Positions 43,249 through 54,570 of a stretch of 64,000 nucleotides of DNA are shown here, in pieces. The notes under the pieces were generated by a model. It was not told the origin of the DNA and searched no databases. It saw nothing but the letters and a program-made list of their open reading frames with translations. The position numbers and the translations under genes are program-made. This DNA comes from Nemertoderma westbladi (Eukaryota > Xenacoelomorpha > Nemertodermatida > Nemertodermatidae). Positions within the stretch are counted from its first letter, which is position 1. Each line of letters begins with the position of its first letter. The stretch spans positions 62,001 through 126,000 of the forward strand of contig JAUCBJ010007224.1 of assembly GCA_032718475.1 (NCBI GenBank). The letters are read 5' to 3'.

Positions 43249-44495
43249 TGTTCGCGCTTTCAGACCTTTGGCAGTTTAACCCGCCAAATTAGGATGTCTT
43301 CTAGATAATAAATCGCTTTAGCCTCTAACAAGTATTTGATTCACTACACTAGTTGAAACCAATCTGTGCGCGATCATTCACCCGTTGGATATACTCGGGA
43401 GATTGATTTCGACAGCTTAATCGTATTGCTATGTAAGCCTAATGTATTATTCGACTGACAGTATTATATAATCTCTGACAATATTATTCACCTTCGGGGA
43501 ATATTAACAGTTCCTTTAGGACGTGGCGCTCTATCTATATAAACAGAGTTATGACTTAAACTACTCACAACGATATGGCTCAGTTACAATTCACATATAT
43601 GGCGCATTCTTTAGGAAATGCTTCGTTATCAGTCTCACTCATACACAATGCTGCACAATACTGCACACTGATCTGCCGATCTTCACTGATTTTAGTCACA
43701 TATAAAAGGAACACGGACCGAATCATGTAGGGTCTATCAAATAACATTAGATTCACTTCAAACCACTCAACATAGGTCGCAATCATTTATCTGTAACCTT
43801 TCTCTCTTACCTTCGGTATATCAAGAATATTGGGTTTTCGGGGTTATTTGTCGTTATTCCAAATATAATAATTCATCAACCATATTATGAAGAACTGACA
43901 GTAAATAGCAGTATAACAATATAAAAGTATGCACAGTGTTACACAGTATGCAGTGTATGCAGTACTGCAGTATGCAGATAACGGATATATGTCCTTATAA
44001 TTAAGCCTACTAGTGTAAGGCTAAAGCAGATTAGCACAAAATACTCCAAAGCCGTTCTTCCTGGCTTAGAATAACCAACACTGAACACTGATAAGAATAA
44101 CTATAAGAATACCAGCTACCCTTATTCTACAAAGATCTCACCCACCACAGAGAATGAGCATACAGATAGGAAATTCAGTTCAGTAGATCTGTGATAGGTC
44201 AAAATCAAAACCAACTCAAATCCTATTGGCAGATACAGAAAGCAGGGCTATGGGGCAACGTGGCAATATCAGCCGTTAGCCGTCGTCATGGTAGCGACAC
44301 TGTTTTCAAGAGTATCGAGCTTTTTACGTCACGAAATTGTAGATTATGTCCTCTAAAGTACAAATACAGAAGAAATGGCTTTTATGTCCTCCAAAACACC
44401 AGTACAGCAAGGACACGGCCTTTTTATGCCTGGTAAACCAACCACAGAGTACTTTACGGGGATAATAACCGGCTAATAACGCAAAAGCTTTTACA
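43249..44495 (-). repeat. 3' LTR of BEL-2
   Basis: 1247 bp, offset 10075 from its partner. Differences noticed include C/T near 43497, C/A near 43745, G/T near 43773, T/C near 43834 and A/T near 44478. Confidence 0.93.
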
Positions 44496-46160
44496 CCGCT
44501 CCCAGAAAATGGGATTTAAGTCTATAAAATATAACAAATCACAGTTTCTAAAATATAAAGATACTCTAAACAGTTAGTCTTTCTTACGCAGATGGCGTTT
44601 ACGCAGTTTTTGAGGCTAGCAAGAGTCCTTTTCTCTTTGGGGCGAGCCACTTTACTAGGAGGGCTATAAATCCTGGGTGAAAGGTGCAATATGATGAAGG
44701 TGTAGGATTATGGTCGGGGTATCCGCCGTTTCGATATGCTTCTCCTCGAGCTGATTTTCCTCCGCTCGTAGCTGGATACGTTCATCCAAAACTCTCGCAG
44801 AGAATAGGGTTTTCTAAGCTTGATATCTTCTTAGAGATTCGAGATTTCCCAATCGAACTGAGATAAGGCCAATTCGTTTATCGATTGGACTTACTGTTAT
44901 AACTTACGTTTATCTGAACAAACGCAGGTTTCTTTTTTGATCTTTATAGAATAGCGTTTAACTCGTTTCGTACAACGCTCTCCTTCACCTTGATGAAGGG
45001 TTGTATCGCGTTAAACGGGAACGACCATACGGTTGGATAGTGATATTAGGTGTCCGCGTCACAATCCGGCTAGGTAAGATGGGCGGCTAGCTAGAAATCA
45101 CTGTCGGAGTGTTACCGATTAATTGTTAGGGTAGCACTAGATCTTTGAACAGTGAATACAGTCCGCGAGGATCCGCGACACCACCAGGATCGCAGGTCTG
45201 AGGTCCAACTAAGGAATGAGGAGGTTTGACCGAGTATTCAGGGACTCTGATCGTAGGTTTACTCCAGGATCGTTCGAGCCGAGTGAGCATAGGTGATACG
45301 TCAAACAAGTTTCGCTCGAAACTCCAGTAAATATAACGAGCACAACTGTGTTTAACACAACGTTTCCGTGGATGTTTATGTCTTTCCGTTTATTAGTTGG
45401 GTCTAGGGCATTTATCGTAATAATACCAAAGACGCACGTCTGGTAGGGGAAACGCGGATGATATTTATTTGTTGTTACAATGCTTCTATCAAGAATACCA
45501 AATATATGTTGGAGTTACCGCGTTTATTTGTTTCTTTAGTGTCTTTTCTTTCGAGTCGATTTCGAATAGAATTTTCGCATTCGAATTTCAGTTTATGGTT
45601 CCGACTCCGCTGGGCAGGATATATAGTCGACATAGTCCGTATTATGTAAATCGATAGGATGACCAGTAGTTAAGAAGACCATATACGTACCATTACGCTG
45701 CGTATATCGAGCAGCGAATTTTCTATAGTCCAACTCGCGCGAGCTGCTCTTGGGACATTGGCGGTTTGATATAACGACCATCGTCCTCCGCAGCAGTTGG
45801 ACTAACGTCGCCGCGTATTAAGCTATCAACAAACGCTTGTAAAAGTAGAGTATATCGCTCCCCGATACTAAGACCATCTTCTATCAACTCCGTCATATCT
45901 GCTATATATGAGTTTATCCATATTATAATGAGTTTATATTTAGGCGAGTGGGCGTCGCTGCCTACCCCAATCAACCCCCGGACAGTACGAGATCCTCAGC
46001 ACCGATGTGTCGTCGCCGCTGTACTTTCGCCAACGACGTAGCCGCACAACGACAACGACAACCGGCACAAGTCACTCGACTGTCCGTCCCAAAGGCTTAG
46101 ATACACCTCAGGTTCTTACTGGAGAGTTAGGGTTACTTTCACAATTGCGACTCGCTACTG
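44496..46160 (-). other. Possible extra coding region of BEL-2, unrecognised
   Basis: GC-balanced DNA between the pol remnant and 3' LTR. Minus-strand frames with protein-like composition occur at 45723-45974 (TELIEDGLSIGERYTLLLQA), 45593-45781 (YRKFAARYTQRNGTYMVFLT), 45126-45308 and near 44700-44800 (LDERIQLRAEENQLEEKH). They are in different frames with stops between and match no family I know. Position after pol is where some LTR elements carry an envelope-like or accessory gene, but no signal peptide or membrane segment is seen. Confidence 0.3.
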
Positions 46161-47346
46161 TAAACACACCTTAGTAGTAACATTCGCCTATAAACTCACA
46201 AATACCACACACACAACTTGTCACAAATTACACACACTCGGGTCACTTGTCCGTTAGTCAATGCCTTCCAGAATGTCACTGTATTATTATGTATCCTTGG
46301 ATACTATCAGTGCACTATTTATTCCCTATGCTATTCAATGGGACAAGCTTTCTATTGTTCTCTTAACTCAATTCTAATTCTAGCGTGGTTGTTGCTATGG
46401 TGACATTATGTAAAGCTAGCGGTAGAATTAGGGTAACTCCAATGCATACAGATCTGGGATGTTATTTAATAGTAATTCTTTAATAGTCAATGTCCTGTTT
46501 TATACATGACTTTATGAATTTTATCGGCTATTGACTATGTTTGGGAGACTTCGCACACTCATGCTCATAATAAGATAAATCTCCGCTCCCTTGATCTATT
46601 AATTAATGGAATTTTGGGAATGTTATAAATTGCGTAAAAATGGCAATTTATTAAATTCATTAAAAGGCATGAATTTAAATTTATTCCCTGAAATTTTATT
46701 ATTTGATAATTAAATTGACATATTTTGATTCTAGAACATGTCTGGGGACACAAGATCCTTAATTCTATGACAATTGTCTTTTTAAGAATATCGGTAAATG
46801 CTACGATATCTTAATTGACTAGAATTGTTGAAGGATCTGAATATTACAGATATGCAGATATAGCTACTATATGTATTATTATATACGGTATGAGAGCAAT
46901 ATCGCACGAAGCAATGTCAGTGTGAAGAGGCAAGTCGTTTCCAAGGTCTACCCAGAGCTTGGTTTAGCCGAGACACGAGGATCTGAACTTTGCATTCCTA
47001 ATACTCTGCCTACCAATAATACTTAAATATAGTAGTGGCTTTATTGTACTTTAATAAGTACGGACATTTCATCTTACTGTAGTCACGTATTTATAATATG
47101 ATACGGACAGTAAGGAAAGAGGAAAATAATTATTTCTTGCCGTCGCCTTAAATATAATATATACGTAATTAAGTAATAAACGCGAATATATATTGCACTA
47201 ATCTACTAAATAATCGCTAAAATAACATTCTACTGAATAAAATTAAAGAAAACGATTATAATAAAATTACATAGTAATACATACAGAAATATAAAAATAA
47301 TAAAATAATATAAAATAATAGAGTCACGCACCCACTCCATATGTTG
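46161..47346. other. AT-rich interior of BEL-2, no gene recognised
   Basis: Becomes strongly AT-rich towards 47300 (AATATAAAATAATA runs). No integrase motif is found here on either strand. Confidence 0.6.
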
Positions 47347-48035
47347 TTACGTTATGGAGTCCCTAGATGTTTGAAGGATTAGGGAGGTGGTCGTGGGAAG
47401 AGAATCTTGCCTTCCACAGTTTCCGGAGAGTCCTCCATTCCCTTCCGGTAAACACAAACGACCGACTGGGTGATTGAGTCGCTGCATCCCGAATACAATT
47501 CCAGGTTTCCTCTTCGTCCTGGAATAGTGACGATAGAAACATCGCTCTAAGTACACGACGGCCTTACAAAGCCGATTCCAGGAGCTATAGTGGTCCGTCG
47601 CTCCCTGCAGGAGAGGTGAGAGTCCCTGCGAGACGTCTGATGTTCTAGAGCTCCAATCGCTCTCTCTGATCTTCATGAAGGATCCACTCGCGGTGGGGAG
47701 GTCCAGATCCACGGCGTCGTCCCTGGCAATATGTAATACCGACAGATCTATCCCGGGTTCAAATAACTCCGCTCCACCCGTCCGGGTTTTAGGTTTAACT
47801 TTCTCCGCTCCCTTGGCTGGTCTAATCTCAGTCGGAGTAAGATGGGGAGGCCATTCATCCTCCTTACTCAGGAAGTCGGGTTCACCTAACCGGTCTGTAG
47901 TATCTGTCAGTTCTTGAGGAGTTGCTCCTCTGGAAGCGATGTCAGTTGGATTAAACTTCTTGGGGCAATATCTCCATTGATCTACATTGGAGCTAATATC
48001 GTCATTATCTGAGGAGTATATGGTGTTCCCTCAGT
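47347..48035 (-). pseudogene. BEL-2 pol remnant (end of RNase H zone and spacer)
   Basis: Minus-strand frame reads DQWRYCPKKFNPTDIASRGA, matching WRHCPGVLNPADITSRGA of BEL-1, then LGEPDFLSKEDEWPPHL and later SSWNRLCKAVVYLERCFYRH (the spacer before integrase). It starts within the last codons of the gag-protease ORF in another frame. The whole RT and most of RNase H (~450 residues in BEL-1) have been deleted at this junction. Reading continuity is lost towards 47400 and integrase is absent. Confidence 0.82.
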
Positions 48036-50966
48036 TGGGTCGTCTCCCTCACTAGTATCATCTTCCCATTCACTCACCTGGCAGACGCGATCTTGAAGCA
48101 GTCTTTCTCTGAGCGTTCTACGGGAAGGTCCAGTAAGGTACCAACCTACTCTAGTTCTTACCGCATAGGTCTGAAGTGGTTGCGGTTGAGTAGGTCGTTT
48201 CTCTAATGTCTCCAGCGCCTCATGCGCGTTTTGACCGATTAATATTTGTACTCCAGGATAATCGGTGTCGAATCTAGGGATGTTAAGTTGTTGGGCATGA
48301 TCATCTTCGTCCCAATTATAAGGTTCCACTTGGGTGGTAGCGAAGTTCTTTATTGCCACCATTTTTACTGACCTTATACTGTATTCTCCTAGTTTATCCT
48401 GTGGAGTGGACAACTCACCTATATAATAGTCGGCAGCTACAGTAGAATTCCAAACCTGCATGATCCCTGACATGTTTAGCTTGGTTCGGAACTTGGGTTG
48501 TCCAGCAAAGATGACTTCGGCTAGTTCTTTATCGATGAATGTTCCTGTGCTACCGGAGTCCAGGAGGGCGTTCACTATATAGCTCTTCTGAGGTCCGTGG
48601 ACCCGTAACTGGACTACAGGAAATTCTCGGATTCCTATATTGGAAGTTGGCGCTTTCCAAGATGGTTGTTGATCTGAAGTAGTTAGGGTGAGGTCGCTGT
48701 CTGTGTCTTTCTCATACATGAGTGCTCGATACACTGCGGTGGTGTTTATTACGTAACAGGATTCGTTTTCGTCGGAGAACTCGTCCGTATAGAATCCTTC
48801 CATCTCAGATTGATCAGTGTCGTTCACATCACTGAATTGGACATGTAGTTCGGACTCACTTACCTGACTCGGGCTGTTTCGTTCGAATTCCGTGTGCAAC
48901 AAGATATGATGTTTTGCGCCGCACTTTGCACACCTTGCGTCGGAGTAACAGGTTCGCCGTTGGTGTCCTCGTCTGAGGCAATTATAACACAACCGCTTAT
49001 CCCACATGACTTCACGTCTATCCTTTAGTGATTTCCTCAGGAATTTATCACACGCATTTAAACGATGGGGCCCGTCGCACAGCACACATTTCGGCTTGAT
49101 GTTACTTACTTTAACCTGTGCTATGTGGTGCACACTTGTTCTTTCCTCGGGCTTTCTCACCTGAATTCTTTTAGGAGACGTAAGAAGGGTTTTTTGTACC
49201 GGTTCCCTTCTGTCATTGGGTCGAGACTCGGATTTACTTACCTGATCTTTAGGCATTTTATTAACATAATAAGATCTGTCAGTGTCTTTCCCGCTGTCCT
49301 CTCCTTGAGAAGTTTGGCTTTCACCGTCGTCGGTATAACATACTGGTGTTACCCTTCTCCTAGAAATGGGTTTCTCACTTACCTTACTTTCCGCTGTCTT
49401 CTCTCTGGACTGCTTTATGAGCTGTAATTTCACCTCGCTATCCAAGAATGACATGAGATCAGCCATGGTAGGGTCTCGTTGTTGTTGTTCCATCATATAT
49501 AACACCTTCTTGTCCCAGCGTGTACCTACTCCACCCTTGGGCAAAGTAGATGCTAAGGCTCCTACAACCATAGAATTCTGGTATTCATGAGACTTACCTA
49601 ACCAATCTAGTTGTCTACAGATCTCCTGAATCTCATCGGAAAACTCTATAATCCCGCTGCTAAGAAACTTTCGGGGCGCCATTAATTTCGCATATAAATA
49701 CCTAGCTATGTTAGTCCTATTACCATACCTGATGTTTAGTGTATCCCAAACTTGTCTTAATCCATCTGGATGTCCAATAAATTTTAACGCCATTGACTTG
49801 GGAGGTCCTTCCAAACATTCGATGAGGAATCTAAGTTTCTCTCCGTTAGATAGTACAGAGTTCTGTATGTTATCTTTGTAATATTCATTAAAAGGTAACC
49901 ATTTCATCTCATCTCCATTGAACTTGACGATCTCTCCAACCTTTACCGCTTGTCGGGCTTCGGTTCTAGCCATTTGGCGTGTAAAACTTTCTTGAGCCAT
50001 CGCATTATCGAATAGAGAATTATCGGTATATAAGTTTCTCGGATTATTATCAAGTCTAGATGAGATATCATTATCAACAGGTTTATAATTACCCTTAATA
50101 GGGTTCACTATAGGAGTTTCTATTTCGCTAGCAGTATAGATGCGTGTAGGCTCCACACCTTGCGCATGGGATACTTCAGACCTAACGGGTTGACACATTG
50201 TTACAGGGGGTGGTGGTATACCCTTTTGTAAATTGACTAATTTATCGCGTTCTAACGCGATACTTTGCTGCACCTTTTGCAACTCTAACCTACTTTCCCT
50301 TACTGTTCCCTTGAGTTGCTGAACAGTCTCTTCCATTTCCCGGACCTGCTGAGAGGAGAACAAACAGTGTTCCCTCAGCTGCTCGAGCAGGAGACCCATC
50401 TCCCGTCGTCCCTCAGCTACCCACTCAACCGCCGAAGCGGGAGTCGCCAACGTTGTAGCGGGCGAGCGAGAGACGACGGGCGATAAATTCTTAATATCTC
50501 GCTCGGCGTCCAGGATGGGTTCGGACTCGGGAACAGTCCTACTGGGCACAGGTAGTTTAGTACTGTGCAAAGGGAATCTAGAGGTGGTTTCTGGGAGCAC
50601 AGGTGTCTCTAGCACCGAAGGGGTGTCTTCGAGAACAGGCCTAATTATTTCAGGCTCATCTGTTATAGTAGGGAGTCTTTCTACTGTAATAATTTGGTCT
50701 GTGGATTCTGTACCACAGAGAGTTCTGTAATACGCTAGATAGTCTGCACTATCCAGATGCATTCTCACCTCAGGAGGTACCCTCCGCTTGAGCATCCGTC
50801 TACGTCCGCTTGAACGAGATTTATTACCTCTACCTTCGGGATCTCTTATATCACCTTCATCGGAGGAGGCAAATCCCTGTCTTCCGATTTGTCTCCTCAA
50901 GTCTGCTTCTGCCACTGCCTCTGCCGCTTTTCTTTCCGCTTCTGCTGTTGCCATTGCCTCTGCCAC
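47982..50966 (-). CDS. BEL-2 Gag-protease, 994 residues
   Basis: Intact frame. Residues 1-30 are Ala/Glu-rich (AEAERKAAEAVAEADL). About 195-265 is predicted coiled coil (LLEQLREHCLFSSQQVREME, LELQKVQQSIALERDKLVNL). Then the BEL capsid-like DUF1759 segment (IVKFNGDEMKWLPFNEYYKD, NGEKLRFLIECLEGPPKSMA). Zinc knuckles near 629-690: CVLC-H-C, CYNCLRRGHQRRTC and CAKCGAKHHILLH. DUF1758-type protease follows with ALLDSGSTGTFIDKELAEVI near 798, and IGQNAHEALETLEKRP. The end (TPQIMTILAPM) lies at the RT deletion junction. All particle-forming parts appear intact, so this copy could still package RNA and rely on RT from relatives. Confidence 0.92.
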   Translation of the reverse strand: MAEAMATAEAERKAAEAVAEADLRRQIGRQGFASSDEGDIRDPEGRGNKSRSSGRRRMLKRRVPPEVRMHLDSADYLAYYRTLCGTESTDQIITVERLPTITDEPEIIRPVLEDTPSVLETPVLPETTSRFPLHSTKLPVPSRTVPESEPILDAERDIKNLSPVVSRSPATTLATPASAVEWVAEGRREMGLLLEQLREHCLFSSQQVREMEETVQQLKGTVRESRLELQKVQQSIALERDKLVNLQKGIPPPPVTMCQPVRSEVSHAQGVEPTRIYTASEIETPIVNPIKGNYKPVDNDISSRLDNNPRNLYTDNSLFDNAMAQESFTRQMARTEARQAVKVGEIVKFNGDEMKWLPFNEYYKDNIQNSVLSNGEKLRFLIECLEGPPKSMALKFIGHPDGLRQVWDTLNIRYGNRTNIARYLYAKLMAPRKFLSSGIIEFSDEIQEICRQLDWLGKSHEYQNSMVVGALASTLPKGGVGTRWDKKVLYMMEQQQRDPTMADLMSFLDSEVKLQLIKQSREKTAESKVSEKPISRRRVTPVCYTDDGESQTSQGEDSGKDTDRSYYVNKMPKDQVSKSESRPNDRREPVQKTLLTSPKRIQVRKPEERTSVHHIAQVKVSNIKPKCVLCDGPHRLNACDKFLRKSLKDRREVMWDKRLCYNCLRRGHQRRTCYSDARCAKCGAKHHILLHTEFERNSPSQVSESELHVQFSDVNDTDQSEMEGFYTDEFSDENESCYVINTTAVYRALMYEKDTDSDLTLTTSDQQPSWKAPTSNIGIREFPVVQLRVHGPQKSYIVNALLDSGSTGTFIDKELAEVIFAGQPKFRTKLNMSGIMQVWNSTVAADYYIGELSTPQDKLGEYSIRSVKMVAIKNFATTQVEPYNWDEDDHAQQLNIPRFDTDYPGVQILIGQNAHEALETLEKRPTQPQPLQTYAVRTRVGWYLTGPSRRTLRERLLQDRVCQVSEWEDDTSEGDDPTEGTPYTPQIMTILAPM

Positions 50967-52318
50967 CTTCCTTTCAAGACACTGTCCAAGTCTAATTTTG
51001 TTTGTACAGTTGAATGCCTACTGCTATATTACAGTTAAAGCAAGTCTAGTAATTCAGTATCACTGCTAGCCTAGTAATTAATTACCGATACTGCTACTCA
51101 GTGTAGTGTGATATATATAATATATTAGAATACCGGTATGCTTATAGTATATATAACTATATAAGTATTATTACAGACTAGGTTTATCACAGAATACCGG
51201 TATAATTTTAGCACAAATATATATAGATATATAATAGGCCTATCAGGGAATACCGGTATACAGCTTACAATTTGTAGTATATATAATTCTGGACTAGAAT
51301 TAATTACAAGTACCGGTATAATTTCAGCCTAAATTTATAGAAATAAAGATAATAGGCCTATCGTAAATACCGGTATATCAATTATTTTAAATAATTGAAT
51401 TTCTGAATTTTAGGGTTACTTGGTTACTTTACTTACTTTATTACCGTTATTTGAGCAGTAATCCAACTGATATTGAGACCTAATGGTTGTATGGTAGGCC
51501 TACTATTTATAAATCGTTAGATTTGATTTATAATATATATATACCCGTTTTAATGGGTTTTGTCAATGTTGAAATAAATGTTATTACTTCTGGGGAGTAA
51601 TCACTACACAAAGCGTTGCGCTTTCAGTGAAGTGTTACTTATAGGACACTAAAACAAATAATGCTAATTTACCTAAGTTACTTAATACTACAAATTACGT
51701 ACAATTCGGGTGAGATTACAATCTCTAAATAAACACAAAAAATTTACAAAAACACAAAATACGAATTTTTAGGGTAATTTTACAAGAAGTCTACAAACCA
51801 GCCTAACAAAGGGTTAGAATCTGGTTATTACAACGGACAGGGTACTACGGTATTTGAAAATAATAAGTAGTAGTAAATACACTGCGTTGTCCAGATAGGA
51901 AAATACAACCGCCTGACGACCTATAGCCGTATCGATATAGGTACTACGTTATGTATCACGGAGTGTCCCTACCTAGAAGTTAATAGAGCTAATCGAACGT
52001 GCCTATCAACCACTTTACAACACAAATATAATGTCTACACTAATTACTTTCGGAAAGTACTGTACACTAAACCCTAAATTAGCTACGAGTACTTGTACAA
52101 CATATAATCAGTAGTTAAATATACTTGAACAGCTAAAAGAACCACGGCATCTGCTGGAGTGACTGGTGCACAAAATCACCAGTCTTTACCTACGCCAAGC
52201 AGCCCGTGTAGTACCGGGGTTAATTTAACTATAGCGGTATGTATAACAAACACAATTACTGTAGGAACAAACTTGGGGAATGAATGTTGCGAATAATCGC
52301 ATAAACTCTGGTTAATAA
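50967..52318. other. 5' untranslated leader of BEL-2
   Basis: 1.35 kb of AT-rich DNA between gag and the tandem duplication, with repeated ATACCGGTATA and TAGGCCTA words. No open frame with motifs; no primer-binding site with a clear TGG start was found after the 5' LTR. Confidence 0.5.
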
Positions 52319-52890
52319 ATATTACGCTACGCGTACAAACCACTCAAACAAAATGCAGACCAAATACCGACAGACTACCAACAAGCCTAAATAAACTACA
52401 GGACATGCAGACTCCGAAATGATTAGGTAGTATGCGTTCTAACCCAGTAGTATGACTTATTCTTTAGTTGGGGGTTTACCTTACAGCATTCGCTGCCCCT
52501 ACTTCCTAACCGTTCTTTATCGGACAAGTGATCTACACACACTGCAATCCGTTCAGACCTAATAACAGCCAGACAACTATCCAGCCTACAAATTATCTAA
52601 ATAATATTATACGCTACCCGTACAGACTTACACAAACAAAGTACAGACTAAACGATGGCAGACTACTCTCAAGCCTAAATAAACTACAGGACATGCAGAC
52701 TCCGAAATGATTAGGTAGTATGCGTTCTAACCCAGTAGTACGACTTATTCTTTAATTGGGGGTTTACCTTACAGCTTTTGCTGCCCCTACTTCCTAACCG
52801 TTCTTTATCGGACAGGTGATCTACACACACTGCAATCCGTTCAGACTTAACAGCAATCAGACAACAGCTCAGCCTACAAATTGTCTGTAC
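52319..52890 (-). repeat. 288-bp tandem duplication in the BEL-2 leader
   Basis: Two adjacent copies; GGACATGCAG at 52401 and 52689, TTCTTTATCGGACA and CACACTGCAATCCGTTCAG in both. Copies differ at several positions, so the duplication predates the recent insertion. Confidence 0.85.
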
Positions 52891-53069
52891 AATCTGATCA
52901 GGCTTACACGCCTTCTGTTCAATATTGACCTACAAATAAATAAAACTGACAGAAATAGGCCTAAGTAAAATCCCAATAAAAACCAGGCGTCCCCGATTAA
53001 TTATTAAGACCTACCGGCTTATAATTATCAAAATCGAATAATACTAATGTACTTATACTGGAAGTACCA

Positions 53070-53190
53070 GTTAGGACAGTTGGGCCTACGGACCTACAGA
53101 AGTACCGGTTCTGGCAGTTGGACCTACGGGCCTACAGCAGTACCGGTTCTGGCAGTTGGGCCTACTGACCTACAGAAGTACCGGTTCAAG
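53070..53190. repeat. ~38-bp tandem repeat, three copies
   Basis: CAGTTGG-CCTACGG-CCTACAG and AGTACCGGTTCTGG units at 53077, 53115 and 53153, in the BEL-2 leader close to its 5' LTR. Confidence 0.8.
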
Positions 53191-53323
53191 TTTACCGGTT
53201 GACCGGTATTTTCAACTTTATTGCTTACTGCAATAAAGAAGCTATATCCGTTATTGTTCTTACCAGAACAATATTAAACTATATTTAATCCCTACACTGC
53301 AATACAGACTAAATATCCGTTAT

Positions 53324-54570
53324 TGTTCGCGCTTTCAGACCTTTGGCAGTTTAACCCGCCAAATTAGGATGTCTTCTAGATAATAAATCGCTTTAGCCTC
53401 TAACAAGTATTTGATTCACTACACTAGTTGAAACCAATCTGTGCGCGATCATTCACCCGTTGGATATACTCGGGAGATTGATTTCGACAGCTTAATCGTA
53501 TTGCTATGTAAGCCTAATGTATTATTCGACTGACAGTATTATATAATCTCTGACAATATTATTCACCTTTGGGGAATATTAACAGTTCCTTTAGGACGTG
53601 GCGCTCTATCTATATAAACAGAGTTATGACTTAAACTACTCACAACGATATGGCTCAGTTACAATTCACATATATGGCGCATTCTTTAGGAAATGCTTCG
53701 TTATCAGTCTCACTCATACACAATGCTGCACAATACTGCACACTGATCTGCCGATCTTCACTGATTTTAGTCACATATAAAAGGAACACGGACCGAATCA
53801 TGTAGGGTCTATCAAATAAAATTAGATTCACTTCAAACCACTCAACATAGTTCGCAATCATTTATCTGTAACCTTTCTCTCTTACCTTCGGTATATCAAG
53901 AATATTGGGTTTCCGGGGTTATTTGTCGTTATTCCAAATATAATAATTCATCAACCATATTATGAAGAACTGACAGTAAATAGCAGTATAACAATATAAA
54001 AGTATGCACAGTGTTACACAGTATGCAGTGTATGCAGTACTGCAGTATGCAGATAACGGATATATGTCCTTATAATTAAGCCTACTAGTGTAAGGCTAAA
54101 GCAGATTAGCACAAAATACTCCAAAGCCGTTCTTCCTGGCTTAGAATAACCAACACTGAACACTGATAAGAATAACTATAAGAATACCAGCTACCCTTAT
54201 TCTACAAAGATCTCACCCACCACAGAGAATGAGCATACAGATAGGAAATTCAGTTCAGTAGATCTGTGATAGGTCAAAATCAAAACCAACTCAAATCCTA
54301 TTGGCAGATACAGAAAGCAGGGCTATGGGGCAACGTGGCAATATCAGCCGTTAGCCGTCGTCATGGTAGCGACACTGTTTTCAAGAGTATCGAGCTTTTT
54401 ACGTCACGAAATTGTAGATTATGTCCTCTAAAGTACAAATACAGAAGAAATGGCTTTTATGTCCTCCAAAACACCAGTACAGCAAGGACACGGCCTTTTT
54501 ATGCCTGGTAAACCAACCACAGAGTACTTTACGGGGATAATAACCGGCTAATTACGCAAAAGCTTTTACA
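53324..54570 (-). repeat. 5' LTR of BEL-2
   Basis: 1247 bp; followed on the right by ATGTTTCTAATG, whose ATGTT is the target duplication also present at 43244-43248. Confidence 0.93.

Larger units (their letters stand above)
43249..54570 (-). mobile_element. BEL/Pao LTR retrotransposon BEL-2, complete ends, RT deleted
   Basis: Two 1247-bp LTRs of identical length, about five mismatches by eye, bound an 8.8-kb interior. In element orientation the LTR begins TGTAAAAGC and ends GCGAACA. Both outer flanks carry ATGTT (43244-43248 and 54571-54575), a perfect 5-bp target duplication. GGGAGCGG directly before the 3' LTR is a polypurine tract. Interior has gag-protease and part of the RNase H region, but no RT or integrase core, so it must be mobilised in trans. 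High LTR identity indicates recent insertion. Confidence 0.93.

Noticed and set aside
43523-44436. Small ORFs in the 43.2-44.5 and 53.3-54.6 kb duplicated blocks as paralogous genes
   Set aside because: The blocks are the LTRs of BEL-2, with TG...CA ends and a target duplication; the ORFs are incidental.
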